Below the pieces are notes generated by a model. The model was not told the DNA's origin. It searched no databases and was given only the letters and a program-made list of their open reading frames with translations. 64,000 bases of DNA from Numenius arquata (taxonomy: Eukaryota > Chordata > Aves > Charadriiformes > Scolopacidae): positions 11,915,233 to 11,979,232 of the forward strand of contig NC_133585.1 of NCBI RefSeq assembly GCF_964106895.1. Direction: 5' to 3'. A program made the position numbers and the translations under genes. This document shows positions 13,401 through 25,000 of the stretch, one piece after another; within the stretch, counting starts at the first letter, position 1, and each line of letters begins with the position of its first letter.

Positions 13401-14025
13401 TATTTTTATTATTATTATTATCTATATTTTTGGTTCATTCCCACCTAGAGTCTATCACTTTGCCTAAAATCTCCAACTGAAGGATTTTTTAAGTAAATGG
13501 AATTGCAGTTTTTGGTACCACAACATAAACCAAATCTAGTTAGAAACAAACCAGCAGAGCAGAATAAAGCCTTTTAAAACTTGCATTTTCAGCATAAAGG
13601 TAAAAAAAAAAAGAAAATTTTGTTTAAATTTTATTCCCTTTTTGCCACTGCACCAGCAGTAATTATGTCACTTCTGTTCTCACAGAGGAGATGCCCAAAT
13701 GCTTTCTCTGAAATCAGCTTACTGCGTTTTCAGAAGCTAATCCTCTGCAAATAAAGCTAGAGCGCAAAGCAACTGGAAAAATAATGGACATGAAGTCTGG
13801 ATGCAATATTTTCTCCTCTGAGCATCCTTACAGAGGAGAAGAGATAAAATCCCCGACACCCAGAGAAAGAGCGGCGACCACCCTGGGGATGATATCGGCA
13901 TACCTGGCTTTCGTCCCTTCGCTGAGGCTGTGGAAGGCGCAGCTACACTGCGATGGGCACGAGCCGCCCGCCCGTGGCAGCCCTCCGAGCGTTAAGCAGC
14001 AGAGCAAACTCACCAAGATCCACAT
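3488..14025 (-). CDS. LRIT1: LRIT1: leucine-rich repeat, Ig-like and transmembrane domain protein 1 (4 coding exons)
   Basis: The four exons (13904-14025, 10897-11363, 6972-7277, 3488-4470) join in frame to 1878 bases, or 625 residues, close to the human protein length. Domains in order: signal peptide about 1-21; cysteine-rich LRR N-cap (C23, C27, C29, C45); five LRRs about 60-170; LRR C-cap from N201 (C205, C207, C232, C251); Ig domain about 255-345 with C275, W287 and C328; linker; fibronectin III about 426-516; transmembrane helix about 526-551 followed by a KRRCKK stop-transfer cluster; cytoplasmic tail ending NEYFC. Sequons are visible at N156, N296 and N454. The family protein sits at photoreceptor synapses, where it has been reported to interact with mGluR6 and tune cone signalling. 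LRIT1 is distinguished from LRIT2 and LRIT3 by motif-for-motif agreement (CPSQCSC, TAIRRVPGEAF, LQDNPW.CDC, LLSARSSVD, NEYFC). All intron borders are GT-AG and no frame break was seen. Confidence 0.97.
4471..6971 (-). other. LRIT1 intron 3
   Basis: This 2501-base GT-AG intron lies within the Ig domain coding region. It contains a T-rich run at about 5108-5131 and a short A run near 4769-4780. Nothing else could be identified. Confidence 0.9.
6972..7277 (-). CDS. LRIT1: LRIT1 coding exon 3 (LRR C-cap and first half of Ig domain)
   Basis: This 306-base exon encodes residues 197-298 plus one base. It begins with the DNPWVCDC LRR C-cap hallmark and runs into the Ig domain (LLRCGTTG with C275, then SWRRADG with W287). 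The acceptor is ttgacag and the donor gtgggt. Both borders are phase 1, so the exon is symmetric. Confidence 0.96.
7750..7846 (+). repeat. Old CR1/L3-like LINE 3' fragment
   Basis: The text 'ttctcactggaggttatta', then 'aaaatactagacagatt' and 'gtgtaggtgatcctacct', follows the 3' region of old sauropsid CR1/L3 elements ('ctcactggaggtttttaa...', 'ggtataggtgatcctgcct'). It has no clear terminal octamer repeat. The call rests on remembered consensus similarity and is approximate at both ends. Confidence 0.45.
10116..10169 (-). repeat. tRNA-like segment with Pol III box A and box B, probably an old SINE or tRNA relic
   Basis: On the minus strand TAGTTCAGGGG (complement of 10159-10169) matches box A and GGTTCAAATCC (complement of 10116-10126) matches box B. 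The 32 bases between them are the spacing seen in an ordinary tRNA. The acceptor, D and anticodon stems do not pair, so it is not an intact tRNA gene. A decayed tRNA-derived SINE is the likeliest explanation. Confidence 0.4.
10897..11363 (-). CDS. LRIT1: LRIT1 coding exon 2 (leucine-rich repeats)
   Basis: This 467-base exon encodes residues 41-196 plus the first base of codon 197. The acceptor is ccaccag and the donor gtaaga. LRR consensus segments of the LxxLxLxxNxL type sit near residues 85-95, 109-119, 133-143 and 157-167, with a diverged repeat before them. N156-I-T is a glycosylation sequon. Confidence 0.96.
11364..13903 (-). other. LRIT1 intron 1
   Basis: This 2540-base GT-AG intron is AT-rich and contains a short (TTA)n run at about 13406-13421. 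No further exon or recognisable transposable element was seen. Confidence 0.9.
13406..13421. repeat. (TTA)n microsatellite
   Basis: About five tandem ATT units lie in LRIT1 intron 1, in an AT-rich setting. Confidence 0.8.
13904..14025 (-). CDS. LRIT1: LRIT1 coding exon 1 (signal peptide and start of LRR N-cap)
   Basis: This exon encodes residues 1-40 and two bases of codon 41. The start was chosen because it opens a good signal peptide (MWILVSLLCCLTLGG, followed by PRAGG) just before the CPSQCSC motif, and because the start context has G at -3. The donor reads AG|gtatgc, leaving phase 2, and codon 41 (Arg) is completed by the first base of exon 2. Confidence 0.95.
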
Positions 14026-14027
14026 GG

Positions 14028-14039
14028 CTACCTGTGCAT
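14028..14039 (-). other. Three-codon upstream ORF just before the LRIT1 start
   Basis: On the minus strand ATG CAC AGG TAG ends two bases before the LRIT1 ATG. If the transcription start lies upstream of it, as expected, this minimal upstream ORF is in the 5' UTR and could dampen or gate LRIT1 translation. That is inference, because the transcript start is not known. Confidence 0.4.
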
Positions 14040-14190
14040 GGGAAGGACACCTGGGCAGTAAGCAACGTGGAGGGTTTCGCCTATTGTTTTATCCATTGAC
14101 TGGTCACATCTTGTTAACTCCCTTTCGTTTTCAGCCGCACTGTGATCTTCCAGCCCTCGCTGAGTCCATCAGATAAAAAAGGATAGGCAG

Positions 14191-14198
14191 GGATTAAG
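14191..14198 (-). promoter_or_regulatory. OTX/CRX-type homeodomain site upstream of LRIT1
   Basis: The complement of GGATTAAG reads CTTAATCC, which contains the TAATCC core bound by the photoreceptor factors CRX and OTX2. It lies about 170 bases upstream of the LRIT1 start codon, a plausible promoter-proximal position for a photoreceptor gene. The motif is short and common, so function is inferred. Confidence 0.4.
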
Positions 14199-17100
14199 GA
14201 TGGGGACTTGAGTTATTTTCATGAAGGTGCTTATTGCTTCCTGGAACCGTACTGACAGCAATTCTTCCCTCAGGGAGCCCCATCAAAACACCTTCCTCGT
14301 TCAGTCTGTGGCGCTTGTACAAGAAATAAGCAAACATACTTTTTGGGGATCTGCATCACAGGCAAGATGACTGTTATCTGACCAGGAATTAGCAATAATT
14401 TACTTCTTCACAGGGAACTGGGAATACTTAAAAACAGTTTCTTGTGCTAATGGAACATAAGCCTCCTATATAAGAATACTAAAAATATATAGTGATACTA
14501 TTAAAAGGTTTCTTTTAAAAACTCTTAGTTTGATCAAGCAATTATTGAACTGTTGGCAACATGCCTGATTAACAAACAATGAATAAGCTGGTAAATATCC
14601 ACATATTTCAGTTTATATTAGGGCTAGCACACACCTGCAGGACTGAGTGCTGTGCTCTGACATGCTGATGCAGCAAAGCCCAGACCAAGGACCATTTTTA
14701 GGAAAGCCACCTGATGCAGGGCCATGGGACAGCTTCAGGAATGCTAAGAAAAGCTCAGCTCTTTCTTAAGGACAGCCCAGGAGCAAGTGTCAAATTATTT
14801 TTGTCCACTCCCCTTGAAGACAGTTGTTTCCCATCAATTGCAAAGGCAGCCATAATTGCAAAGCTGACACAGACCACCCATGTTTTCAGCAGTCTTCATC
14901 TGAGTTCAAAGAACACAATACATGTGAGAAAAGTAGAGCCCAAATATGCACAAATATAAAGCTCCAGAAGTTGCTACTTGAGAAGGGAGCAGAACTCTAT
15001 TCATACTAGCAAGGACATCTCCTGTTTATAGACTATTATTTTCTGCTGAGTGTGAAGGTATATAAATCCCTCACATTAGAAATGTGCAACACTCCTTTAA
15101 AAGTAAAAAGCTTTGGAGAAACTAATAGATGATTACTTTCAACCTGGTCAGATTGCTACTCCCCCACTTCCCAGCCATACTGCATTATAGCTTTGGCAGA
15201 AAAAAAATGACTCCTGTGTCAGACACAAAACAAAAAACACAAGTTAAAAGTTAACACAAATGAGGAGTAACTGAACGGCGCTGAACAGCTAGCATTAAAG
15301 CACTAACCAGACACTACTCCTTCAGAAATGCTTTAGGAAAATATTTCTCTTCCAGTTCTGGAGCTCAGGAAAGCCTCAGTGCCCAGCAGTGTTACAGGGG
15401 AGAGATGCCTCACTCCAGTGTAAAACATGAGCAATTCTACTAAAATCCTGGACCCTGGTAACTCAATAGGAACTCTGCCATCTGCTTCACCCAAAGAAAT
15501 GAGAGTGTGGAACCAAATGTGGCTGACTTGAGGCAGAAACCACATGGCATCCTGTTGGCCATTCAGCACCAGTAACTTCCCAGCTTCCCTTTTCTTTACC
15601 CAAGGTCAAAGAAGAAGGGGAAAGGAATTACAAAGATTTCTCTAAAAATTAGGTTTTCTTGGATCTCAGTTACAGTCATATTGATCAGAAAAAGTAACCA
15701 TTTCAGTCTCTTCTGTCAGTGCTTGAAGACGCCACGGCTCTTCTGTCCACCTCTTTTAGAATCTAAATTCAGATTTTGCTAGGAGAGGAATACAGCTCTG
15801 CACCTTTTCAAAAGCCTGGTTGTATCTCTAGCTGCCCTTCAGCAGAGATGCATAGAAGAATCAAATCATATGAACTGCCATAAAGCCAAAGAAGAAATAT
15901 GAACAATCTAGCCCAGAAGACATTTTGGAGGTTAGAAGAAAAGATTTAAAAAAACCAAAACAAACCACCCTGCCACAGACTGTTCAACATGCAAAGCTTC
16001 AACCTGAGAGCGCTATGGGAGACATTGAAGAGCTGCTGTGGATGTTACTTCTCAAGACTCCAATTTCTTCCATGTTTATGCAGCCATCTCAGATCCCTAA
16101 CAAAAGACCAGTCCAAGGTAGCTGTCAAGATGGACAGGATGTTCCAAAATAAGCATAACACAGGCAACTTGAGTTCCATGTTGCTGAAGCTGGACTCTAT
16201 TCCTGTTGGCAACAGAGGGAGCCTGGTTCCCCAACTCAGCTGGATGCAGAAGGCTACATGAAGTAACCGTCCTCACATCTCCACTGCTTCCCCCCCGCCC
16301 TTTGCCCTCCTGCCCATGCTGATGATCTGCCTGTGCAAGGCGGATCCCTATGGGATCCACTGGCTGAAGTAGCTCCAGCTCCAGACTTCACATCCCATCT
16401 CTCCTTTCCAACACCCCTCCCAGTTGCGGACCTGTTGATTTTGCTTTTCCTTTTGAATATTTAATCAGAAGTTACCAGTCAGAAGTGCAGCAATCACATA
16501 CCTATTCCTACGTACGAACTACCTGAAGGTTAATGAGTATGTTACAGCAACAATATAAGGCATTGCTCCTAACAAAGATTGCTTACCAGGATTTTTGGTG
16601 TATAGCTGCTTTCATGAAGAGTTCATCCTGTGTTCTTCAGCAGAATGAAATTACACTGGCAATTTTTCAATAATTCTGGGTAATGAACTCTCAGAGCTTC
16701 AAGGTAATCTAGGTGTAGTTTGGGGCTAACTATTAAACAGACATTTTATGGTGCCATAGTTTCGCACAAGCTTGTTTCACGAGTAACTCCGATAATTAAT
16801 TAAGGCTTGTAGAAATCACTTACTGAGAGGATGGCCCAAAGGATTATTCTTCCCCGTGCTATTTTCACATTCTACATTTATTGTTGTTCAAAGAGAAATT
16901 CAACTATCTCATTATTTATTTCTGAAGAGATGAGAACATGATGCAGTACTGCTCGTTAAATATCCATAGTTGTTCTCTCATTGACTTCCATTAGGTCCCA
17001 TTTCTAGATTTAATGATTTCTCAGTCCCCTTAATGATCTCCCAGCTAAGACCAAGCTCATTGGGTTTTTTAGTACGCTCATTGGTCAACTTGTCTTGCTG

Positions 17101-17511
17101 CCCAGACTCTGCCTCAGCTCAATACTTGCAACATTGACTGAAACATCTCTTTCCCCACTGAAGTTAAATTCTACTTGAAAAAGCAATTCAACATAATTAA
17201 CCTCTTGCATCTATTTTTTCAGTGCATCTGACAAAGTGGTTTCCCTCTATTGGAGCTCTGGAATAATAAACTTGTAGAAAGTAACAGTAACTGTATGGTA
17301 AGATTTGCTTTTATGAACCTCAATTTGCCTCACAAATGAAACATCTAAGTTACAACTAAATGCTGGGAGCAGTAGAAGTAAACTTAATCTATAAAAAACA
17401 ACAGCAATCAATAAAGCATGCCTCAGCAACTGCTAATGCTATGCACTTTGTCAAGAAAGCTGCTATTTAGTTAACATCACAGACTCATTTCTAAACAAGA
17501 AAGAGAAAGAA

Positions 17512-17564
17512 CTGAGAGATTAATAAAATGAGAGATTAAAGGCTGAGAGATTAATAAAATGAGA
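17512..17564. repeat. Short tandem duplication, 31-base period
   Basis: An identical 22-base unit beginning ctgagagattaataaaat occurs at 17512-17533 and 17543-17564, with a partial gagagatt copy between them. It is a local two-copy duplication in intergenic DNA. Confidence 0.85.
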
Positions 17565-17769
17565 TAAATAAAAGTGGTAGCATTAGCATGTTTCTCACCT
17601 TGGAGTGTATCCGCGACTGTGTCAGAGACATGTAGAAAAGGGAGGGGAAAGCACCAGTCAACTAATAACCCAGTTCTGTTTTATCAGCACTTACATGTTT
17701 GAGGTTTTCCTCCCCATTGGCTTTATTCTCTTACAATCCTTCATCGGTACATCACCACCAAATGATGCA

Positions 17770-17969
17770 NNNNNNNNNNNNNNNNNNNNNNNNNNNNNNN
17801 NNNNNNNNNNNNNNNNNNNNNNNNNNNNNNNNNNNNNNNNNNNNNNNNNNNNNNNNNNNNNNNNNNNNNNNNNNNNNNNNNNNNNNNNNNNNNNNNNNNN
17901 NNNNNNNNNNNNNNNNNNNNNNNNNNNNNNNNNNNNNNNNNNNNNNNNNNNNNNNNNNNNNNNNNNNNN
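17770..17969. other. Assembly gap of exactly 200 N
   Basis: Two hundred consecutive undetermined bases. The round size suggests a fixed-size scaffolding placeholder, so the true distance between the flanks is unknown. Apparent open frames that run through it are artefacts. Confidence 0.99.
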
Positions 17970-19353
17970 GACTGCATGACAGGAAGTACAAGCATGCGTG
18001 AGGCAGCATCGGTGAGTGGGCTGCAAGAAAGTGCTGCTTCTGGTTACATCCATGCTCCCTCTCTAATTCAGTGAGATGGAAGAGATAAAACTGGAAGAAA
18101 AATCTGGCTACTGTGTTCAACAGACCATGTGTATTCACTTTTACACACAGTTCTGGTCTGTCCTGAAGCATTTGTTTGCAGTGCAACAGCTTTCTAGATC
18201 TTCATGGTATTTTTAAGCCATAAGTGTATTATTTCCTCCCAACTACTGAATAGTTATTCACATATTATGCTACTTAATTCAAAATGAATGCTCATTAGCT
18301 AAGTTTCTTGTAGGCGCAGGTGATATTTATATGAGACTTTTAAAATCAATATCACCTTTTGCAAGTGCCAAAGGTACCAGTGCAGAATAAAACCATTTTT
18401 CTCATGACAGCCAATTCTATTCCATAATGAAACTGGTGGGAGTTAGGCCCTTCACTTCCATGGGCACAATTCTGCACTCTAAATCATAAAAAAAGCATTT
18501 CTTACTGCTTACTTAGGAAGTAAAGAGTTTCTTCACTGCATCAAGCTAAATATATCAGCTGGAGAAAAAAAACATACAAAGAAGCAGCCAGCAAGTGTCA
18601 TTCAGCAGAAGTGTAAGAATCTGGTTTGCATTCTCTGAGAATAGCCGGATTCCCTGTTTATATTTTTGGTATTTGTATTTTGACCCTAAAATTAATGGGA
18701 TCAAAGTCTACTGTCAGCAAAGTTCAGCACATGGTAATCTTTCCTATCTGGCCTAAGTAGCATATCATTTAGGGAATTTTTTTTGTTTTGTTTTTAATAA
18801 GATTAGGTTAGTTACTTGACATTATAGTTTCCATTTTTTTTCCCACATAGACTTTTTGAACCCAGAAATGTTTTACCAGCAAATTCTACTCACGAGCTCA
18901 AAAGCAAAACTTGAGTGACAAACTCAGCATGCTCCACTAAGTCACTCATTTTTAATATTGCCATTGGACAAAATTTATTTTTATTTCTTTCCTCCGTATA
19001 CTAGAGAAATATGGCATAAAACAAATAAAACAGCATATTTTATCATAAATGAAAGCCATAAAATACCTTATTATAATGATTTTGTCTGAAAGGTTTTATT
19101 AGCAGGCAACACAGGCCAGACACTAAATCAATTTCATTAGGTAAATGCATCTCCAAGAAGCTTCTGGCTGGGCACATCTTGTAAAGTGGAAAATCCTTCC
19201 CACTGATGCAAGTTGAGAGCATGTTAATGCATTACGTCATTCTAAATTGGATCTTGCACTTAATGCTGATGAAGGCTGCTCCTCCAGACTTATAGGACTG
19301 AAGTCATTAATAGACCTCTAGGCGTGCTGAAGAAATGAAAGAAACCCAAACAT

Positions 19354-19386
19354 TATTAAAAGTCTACCGGGTATTAAAAGTCTACC
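19354..19386. repeat. Tandem duplication of an attaaaagtctacc unit
   Basis: The unit attaaaagtctacc is present twice in immediate succession, separated by a few bases (ggg t). It looks like a simple slippage or duplication event. Confidence 0.8.
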
Positions 19387-22052
19387 AGTGGTATTTCTTT
19401 CGTGGATACATTTACCTTTGTTCTTATAGCCAGTGTAGAATAGCAGAAGTGAGTACAGACCTCTAACCCAAGGGGGAGATAAATATATACACCTCCCTCA
19501 GGAATGCAGCATTTGACCCATTTCTGCCCACACATCAGAAGCTGCTTCACAAGGCCATGTTTCAGCCAGCAATACCCAGTGAGGCAAAGTCCACCAGAAG
19601 ATGTAGGCGTACATCAACCCACCTCATCTCTCCCTCCCTCCCTGTTCCCTCTGGCCTCATGCACCTAGGCAGGTCTCATCATGACTGACACAAATTTAAA
19701 GTGCTGTGTGTCCATGACACTAGTGTACCCAGGACCTCCAGATCCAATGGAAGCACAATCCGCTCAGTAACCAGTAAGGCAAGTTTGGCCCTGGGGTAGA
19801 GGAGGTGACACTAACTCTTGCATCACCTTAAGGGAGGAGTGGGCCAACCACCACAGTCACTCTTATTCTCCAAAGGCCCCAGAGGGACAGGCAAATGCCA
19901 CTGGGGTCAGACACACAGAACCCCAGAGCAAAATTCTCTGGGACAAACACTCTGTAAACTCCTCTGCAGAGGGAAAACAGCAGATGATCTATCTCTTTCT
20001 TAAAAGCCCTTTGCAACCTGTCTTTGAGGCTATTAGTCTTGAGTGCTAATGAAAGACTGAACTTGTCTTGCCCACTAGATGGAGGCCTGAAGATGCTTCC
20101 ACCCACAAACAATAAATGCACAGATAATATGTATAATTCCATGTCAGTAAATGCTTTACCCACCATAAAACCATCCACCAAGGTAATGTCAAAAAAATAA
20201 CACAAATGGGAAAAACACAACTGAGTTGCACAGAGTGAATCTTTTGATGATACTGATGTTTATGAGTAGTTTTTTTAGACACAATAAAAGACCTTTAAAG
20301 CTCAAAACAAGTCATACAACTCATACATGCTACAGTCATCTATCAGCTTTCTGCTATGCCAACTCTCTTGACACTACAGTTGGTAGTAGGGGGGGAGGAT
20401 GAGAAAGAGGAAAAGAGAAGCATTGCAGCAAATTCTCACTGATGGAATGTATGGTTTACAAAGTGCTTACTGTTTCACATCTATAGTGAAACCATGCCCA
20501 GGACCTCCAGCAAGGTGTAGGCACCCTAAAAAGTTTTATCAAAGACCAACACCTGTATCTGTAGTGGAGCACAGCCAAAAAAGACATGAGACAGAGATTA
20601 GGGAAAGAAACATAAACAAATCAAGTGTGTCATTGACTTGGACATATAAATATATATATACATATAACATCTAGATTTAAAGCTTAAGTTATCATGAGTA
20701 GAAAAATTAAGACATATGCTCTGCTAGCCATAAGCTCTTGACTGATTTCTAATCGGAACAGTAGCTAAAGGGGAAATTTTACAAGTCTTCTAAAGAAGGA
20801 AATCAAATACACAGAGGGTAATTCTGGAGAAGTATTTAGGTGTCTGTACACACATGCACACTCCCATACAGTTACCAAAACATACACCTAGAACAGCATA
20901 AATGTAATGTCCAGCAGCGTCATTCCACAGAAAAAAATATTACTCTTCTCTGAGATGCCACAGCCACATACCAGTCCACTGTAGCCCATTTTGATGACTG
21001 GACATACCACAATCATATCTGACATGTATTTTAAATGGGTAAAACTTTTTTAGGTTTCTATTCCTGGCCCCTCTTCTCTATTACACCTCCATCATCTAAA
21101 ATCCACTAAGGTTCCTCCAGTTTAACAAAATCAGCTAACTTTGGGCTTAGCATCCTTAGCTGCATGACAGAGGGGGTCATGCAGTAATATTGCTGACTGC
21201 AACAACCTTTTCTGATTTGGACCTTAATAGTATTAGTCTAAGCCCTGCAGAGTCACCTCTGCTTAGGAAACAGTGCCTGTTTTATGTCGTTTCCTCAGGC
21301 ATGCAAGAAGAATTAAACTTCCAGCACTATTTGTGTGGCTCCTGAATGCAGATGGAGCATAATGTTTGACACAGCAGCCCTCTGCCTTCTTTCCAGTCTG
21401 ATAATCACCAGATTTCCTATTCTGATTTACCTTCCCACAGCCTCCAGATTTTGCAGGCCAAGTACATGCCCTTGTGGCAGTTCTAGTAAACCTCAAGCTG
21501 CAAGTCAAGTCTCACACAGGGACCAAGAAAAACAGGAAAAAAAGAAGACAACAGGAGAAGGGAGAAAAAGTAAAAGGAAAGATTTTGCCCCGATGTATTC
21601 TATTTTCTTAACACTATTTTTCTCAGAGTAATAAGCTCCTCTCAAACTATTATTTTCAGTGATGCAATGTATGCATATATATGCATGTAGTGGGATCATA
21701 ATAGGAGAATTACATTGCCTGTGTAATTCTTCTTATTTTTATTCTGATTATTTTGGGGCAAATGCTTCATTATATACTTTTTTTTTTCAAATACAATTAT
21801 TTGTGAAATAAGAGAGGGAGAGTTTGGGGAAGAAATAGCAGAAAACCAGAGCATGCTTCAGGTAGCCTCTCATCCCCACAACTGTCATACTGACCCACAG
21901 AAGGGCAAAAAGGAAAAGCGCCGTGCTGGTCCTTCTGATTTGCTTCATGGCCCATCCTTCATTTGTTTAACCCTTGAGGATATGCAACTGGCCTAATTTT
22001 GATGACCTATCCTTACCAAGATAAGAATGAGAAAGAAACCTGGGAAGATGAG

Positions 22053-22079
22053 GGAAGCTCGTGATGATCACGAGCTTCC
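22053..22079. repeat. Perfect inverted repeat (12-base arms, 3-base loop)
   Basis: GGAAGCTCGTGA is followed by TGA and then TCACGAGCTTCC. The arms match at all 12 positions, so either strand could form a tight hairpin. No associated gene or mobile element termini were recognised. Confidence 0.85.
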
Positions 22080-25000
22080 TCTAAGCGCTGACTTCCCTGT
22101 CCCATCTGCCTGCAGACACAGTAATATTAAACCCGTCCAGATCTGTCTTCAGAGAAACTCAATTTACTTCAGAGGATCTTTGCTAGGGCAAAAGCAGTCC
22201 TGCATTCCCACTCAGACCAGAAGAAACATGGGGAAGGTTGATGCTCCACAAGCAACAGCAGGAGGCACTTGTGCTGCAGCCTGCAAGAAATGTATAAGAG
22301 ATGAAGTTCTGGTGAGGGCTTTCCCTAAGGAATTCCCACAGAAGCAAAGGGCTGTACAGGGTCCTCAGAAGGTCCGGTCATCTGGGGAGAGTTTAATCAT
22401 CTATCATAATAGGCATTAAGCTTTTTTACCAATATATTGGAAAAAAATACCAAGCTTCTCTTGTTTTCTTGACAGTTTACTCATCAGAGCCAGTATTTTA
22501 ACCTCAACAATTCTAGGCATTTCTACCTTATTAAGTAAATGTGTCCATTAAAGTTTTAAAATAACCATTTATATGTGCTTCAATGTCTCATGTAAAGTCT
22601 TTGGCAGGTTACTTCATTTTGCTGGAGGAGCATATGCAAAACAATTTGTTTCCTGGCATTCTCTCTTTTTCCAACCTGGCAGATTACTTGTAAGACACCT
22701 ATGTAACATACAGTTCATATATTTGTCTGTCTGAAAAGCAATTTCCTAATTAAGACTTCCGCTTTACGGTGAGATTCTGCCTACCAAAGATTCTATTCAG
22801 GAACAGATCGGGGGTTTTTCTGTAAAAGAAAAAAATTACCAGGACTAAAGTAACTGAAAGCTGAATAAGAGAGCCTGGAACTATCATTTTGAAATGGCAC
22901 ATTATGAAAACTCTCCTCCTTCATTAGCTAGCTACAAAACAAACAATATTTCAGCAACAGTCTCACATTAGAGATGACAACAAAAGCACAACTGAAGGCT
23001 TTGCCTTCATCATGATTAATTTTGTTTTGTGAGATAACATAATGTAGTTTTTACAAGTCTTGTTCCACTCGATTATAAAAGGCAACTCAGCTTGAAGAAA
23101 TTGCTTATTACACTGAGCTCAAAGGATTGGATAACAGAAGCTAAATCAATTAGGCAATCTTTAAAAAAACAGTAACATTTATTTTATGGAAATGTGGGGA
23201 AAGCCCTAGTTAATTCATAGGTATGGTTTATCAAGAGTTCTGTTGATTGTCCCTAATGTGCACTAAAAAGTGCACTTGGATAACACAAGAGGCCTTGATA
23301 CATCTATTGCAAATGATTTGTATTCAGTCAGGTTTCCATAGAAGACTTCAGAAGAAGAAAGCCTAAAGAAGAGAGGAGCAGGCAATGATTGTAGTTAACC
23401 TCAAGCTTCAGAAGAAGTAGAAAGTCCCAAATCTGTTATGTTCTGGTACAAATGATTGGACCGCTCCTTAATATAGCCACCTGAAAGGTAGGCACCAATG
23501 TGTAGTTACCCCTGGGCTCTCTCAACAGTCAGTGAAGAGGAAGAGGTGTCTCCAGAGTACAACTTGTCCTACCCTAAGACAGGTGACGCTTAGGAGCTGA
23601 CCATTCCCTCCGGTAACAGTAGAGAAAGCCTAGCTTAGACTAGATAAAGAGCACATTTGGGTGTTATACAGAAAAATTTATATGTGATGAATCCTTCTTG
23701 ATGTAAACACAGATCTTAAACTGAAGTCAAGGAAACCTATGCAGAATTCAGGCTTAAGTAATGTTTGTGAGGGAAGTACCATCAGAAAGTTTTGGGGAAA
23801 CCCTATAGAGACACACTGGCAGAAGTCTACTAAGACAAGCAAGACATACAATATCACAATAACAGGAAAAATGAGGTGCTTTTGTCATTCATGGCTTAGG
23901 AGTTCCTTTACGTACACAGTCAGTAGCATAGACACATTGAGGAATGGTTCACAGAGAGTCCTGTTGCTTCTCTACAAGAGCAATAGTAAACAGAAGTAGA
24001 GCTGGTGTGCAAATCCTCCCTTAATACAACTAAAGCCCCTCTTGAAAGCAGTTTCCTTTGAGAACTGAGTACCGGTTTTTGAACTGTAATTCCTGAAAGA
24101 GTTATTATTCTGCATGTTGTGGGAAGGCCTGAACCCCACAGGACAAACTAAACAGACGGTGTCAGGTATATCGTCTGCTCTGCAGGACTGCCTTCTCCTC
24201 CAAAGTCCTGAAATATGCCGCTGTTCAGCAGAAAGACATAGCATATGTTTCATTGCATTATGGATATGTATATGGCCCTAAAATTAGTAGGCTAACCAAA
24301 GGCAAAACATATTATTTATAGGTGTCTAAAATCCCTTTTGAGAGACAGGTAACAGATTAAGGCAACAATTATATATATTTGATAATGATCACGATTGGTG
24401 TATTCAGAAAATCCTAAGAAGTCTATGATGCAATTAATGTTCTAGTAACTTCATTAATTTTCTAGCCTGGATGGATATACATATATTTATCAAATATGTA
24501 TTCAATTTACTATTAATTAAGCTACCTGTCTCTTGAGGGGGCAACCCAAACAGTAGGAAGAAAAGGCGATGCTTCTCCACTCTACAGCAGATTTCATCTC
24601 TCTAATGCCTAAATTGCAGGGGAGCCAGCCCCAGCGGCCACACATTGTGGAGACCTGGCAACGGCATGGGTGTGAATGACCATCTGGATCCAGGCAGCAT
24701 TGCATCCTTGTATAGACAAGCACAGGGTCAATGCATGATATTTGGGGAAAAGATGAGGGAGCTGCATCCTTGTTTTGAAGGGATTTTTGCACAGCACCGC
24801 TCTGGCTCTGACTCTAAAGATGACCTCCTGCTTTCTTACTTCCCACTCCTTCACTTTGGCTCAGCATGGCCAAGGAGCCTTCCCTGGATATTATCCCTGA
24901 TCTTGGCTCTCTGCACTTGCACCAAGCCCCTTCCTCTTCCCCTGCACAGGCAGCACCTCCCAACCCCAGCCCCTGGCCTGGCCAGAGAGATCACAAACCC

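Larger units (their letters stand above)
14040..17769. other. LRIT1 upstream flank, no gene recognised
   Basis: This is the proximal part of the divergent LRIT1-RGR interval. It should contain the LRIT1 promoter and 5' UTR. Open frames here are short and resemble nothing known. Apart from the OTX/CRX-type motif at 14191-14198 and the tandem repeat at 17512-17564, no feature could be identified. Confidence 0.6.

Noticed and set aside
17605..18186. Several open frames of 84-144 codons spanning the N gap
   Set aside because: Most of each frame is undetermined sequence, so they are artefacts.
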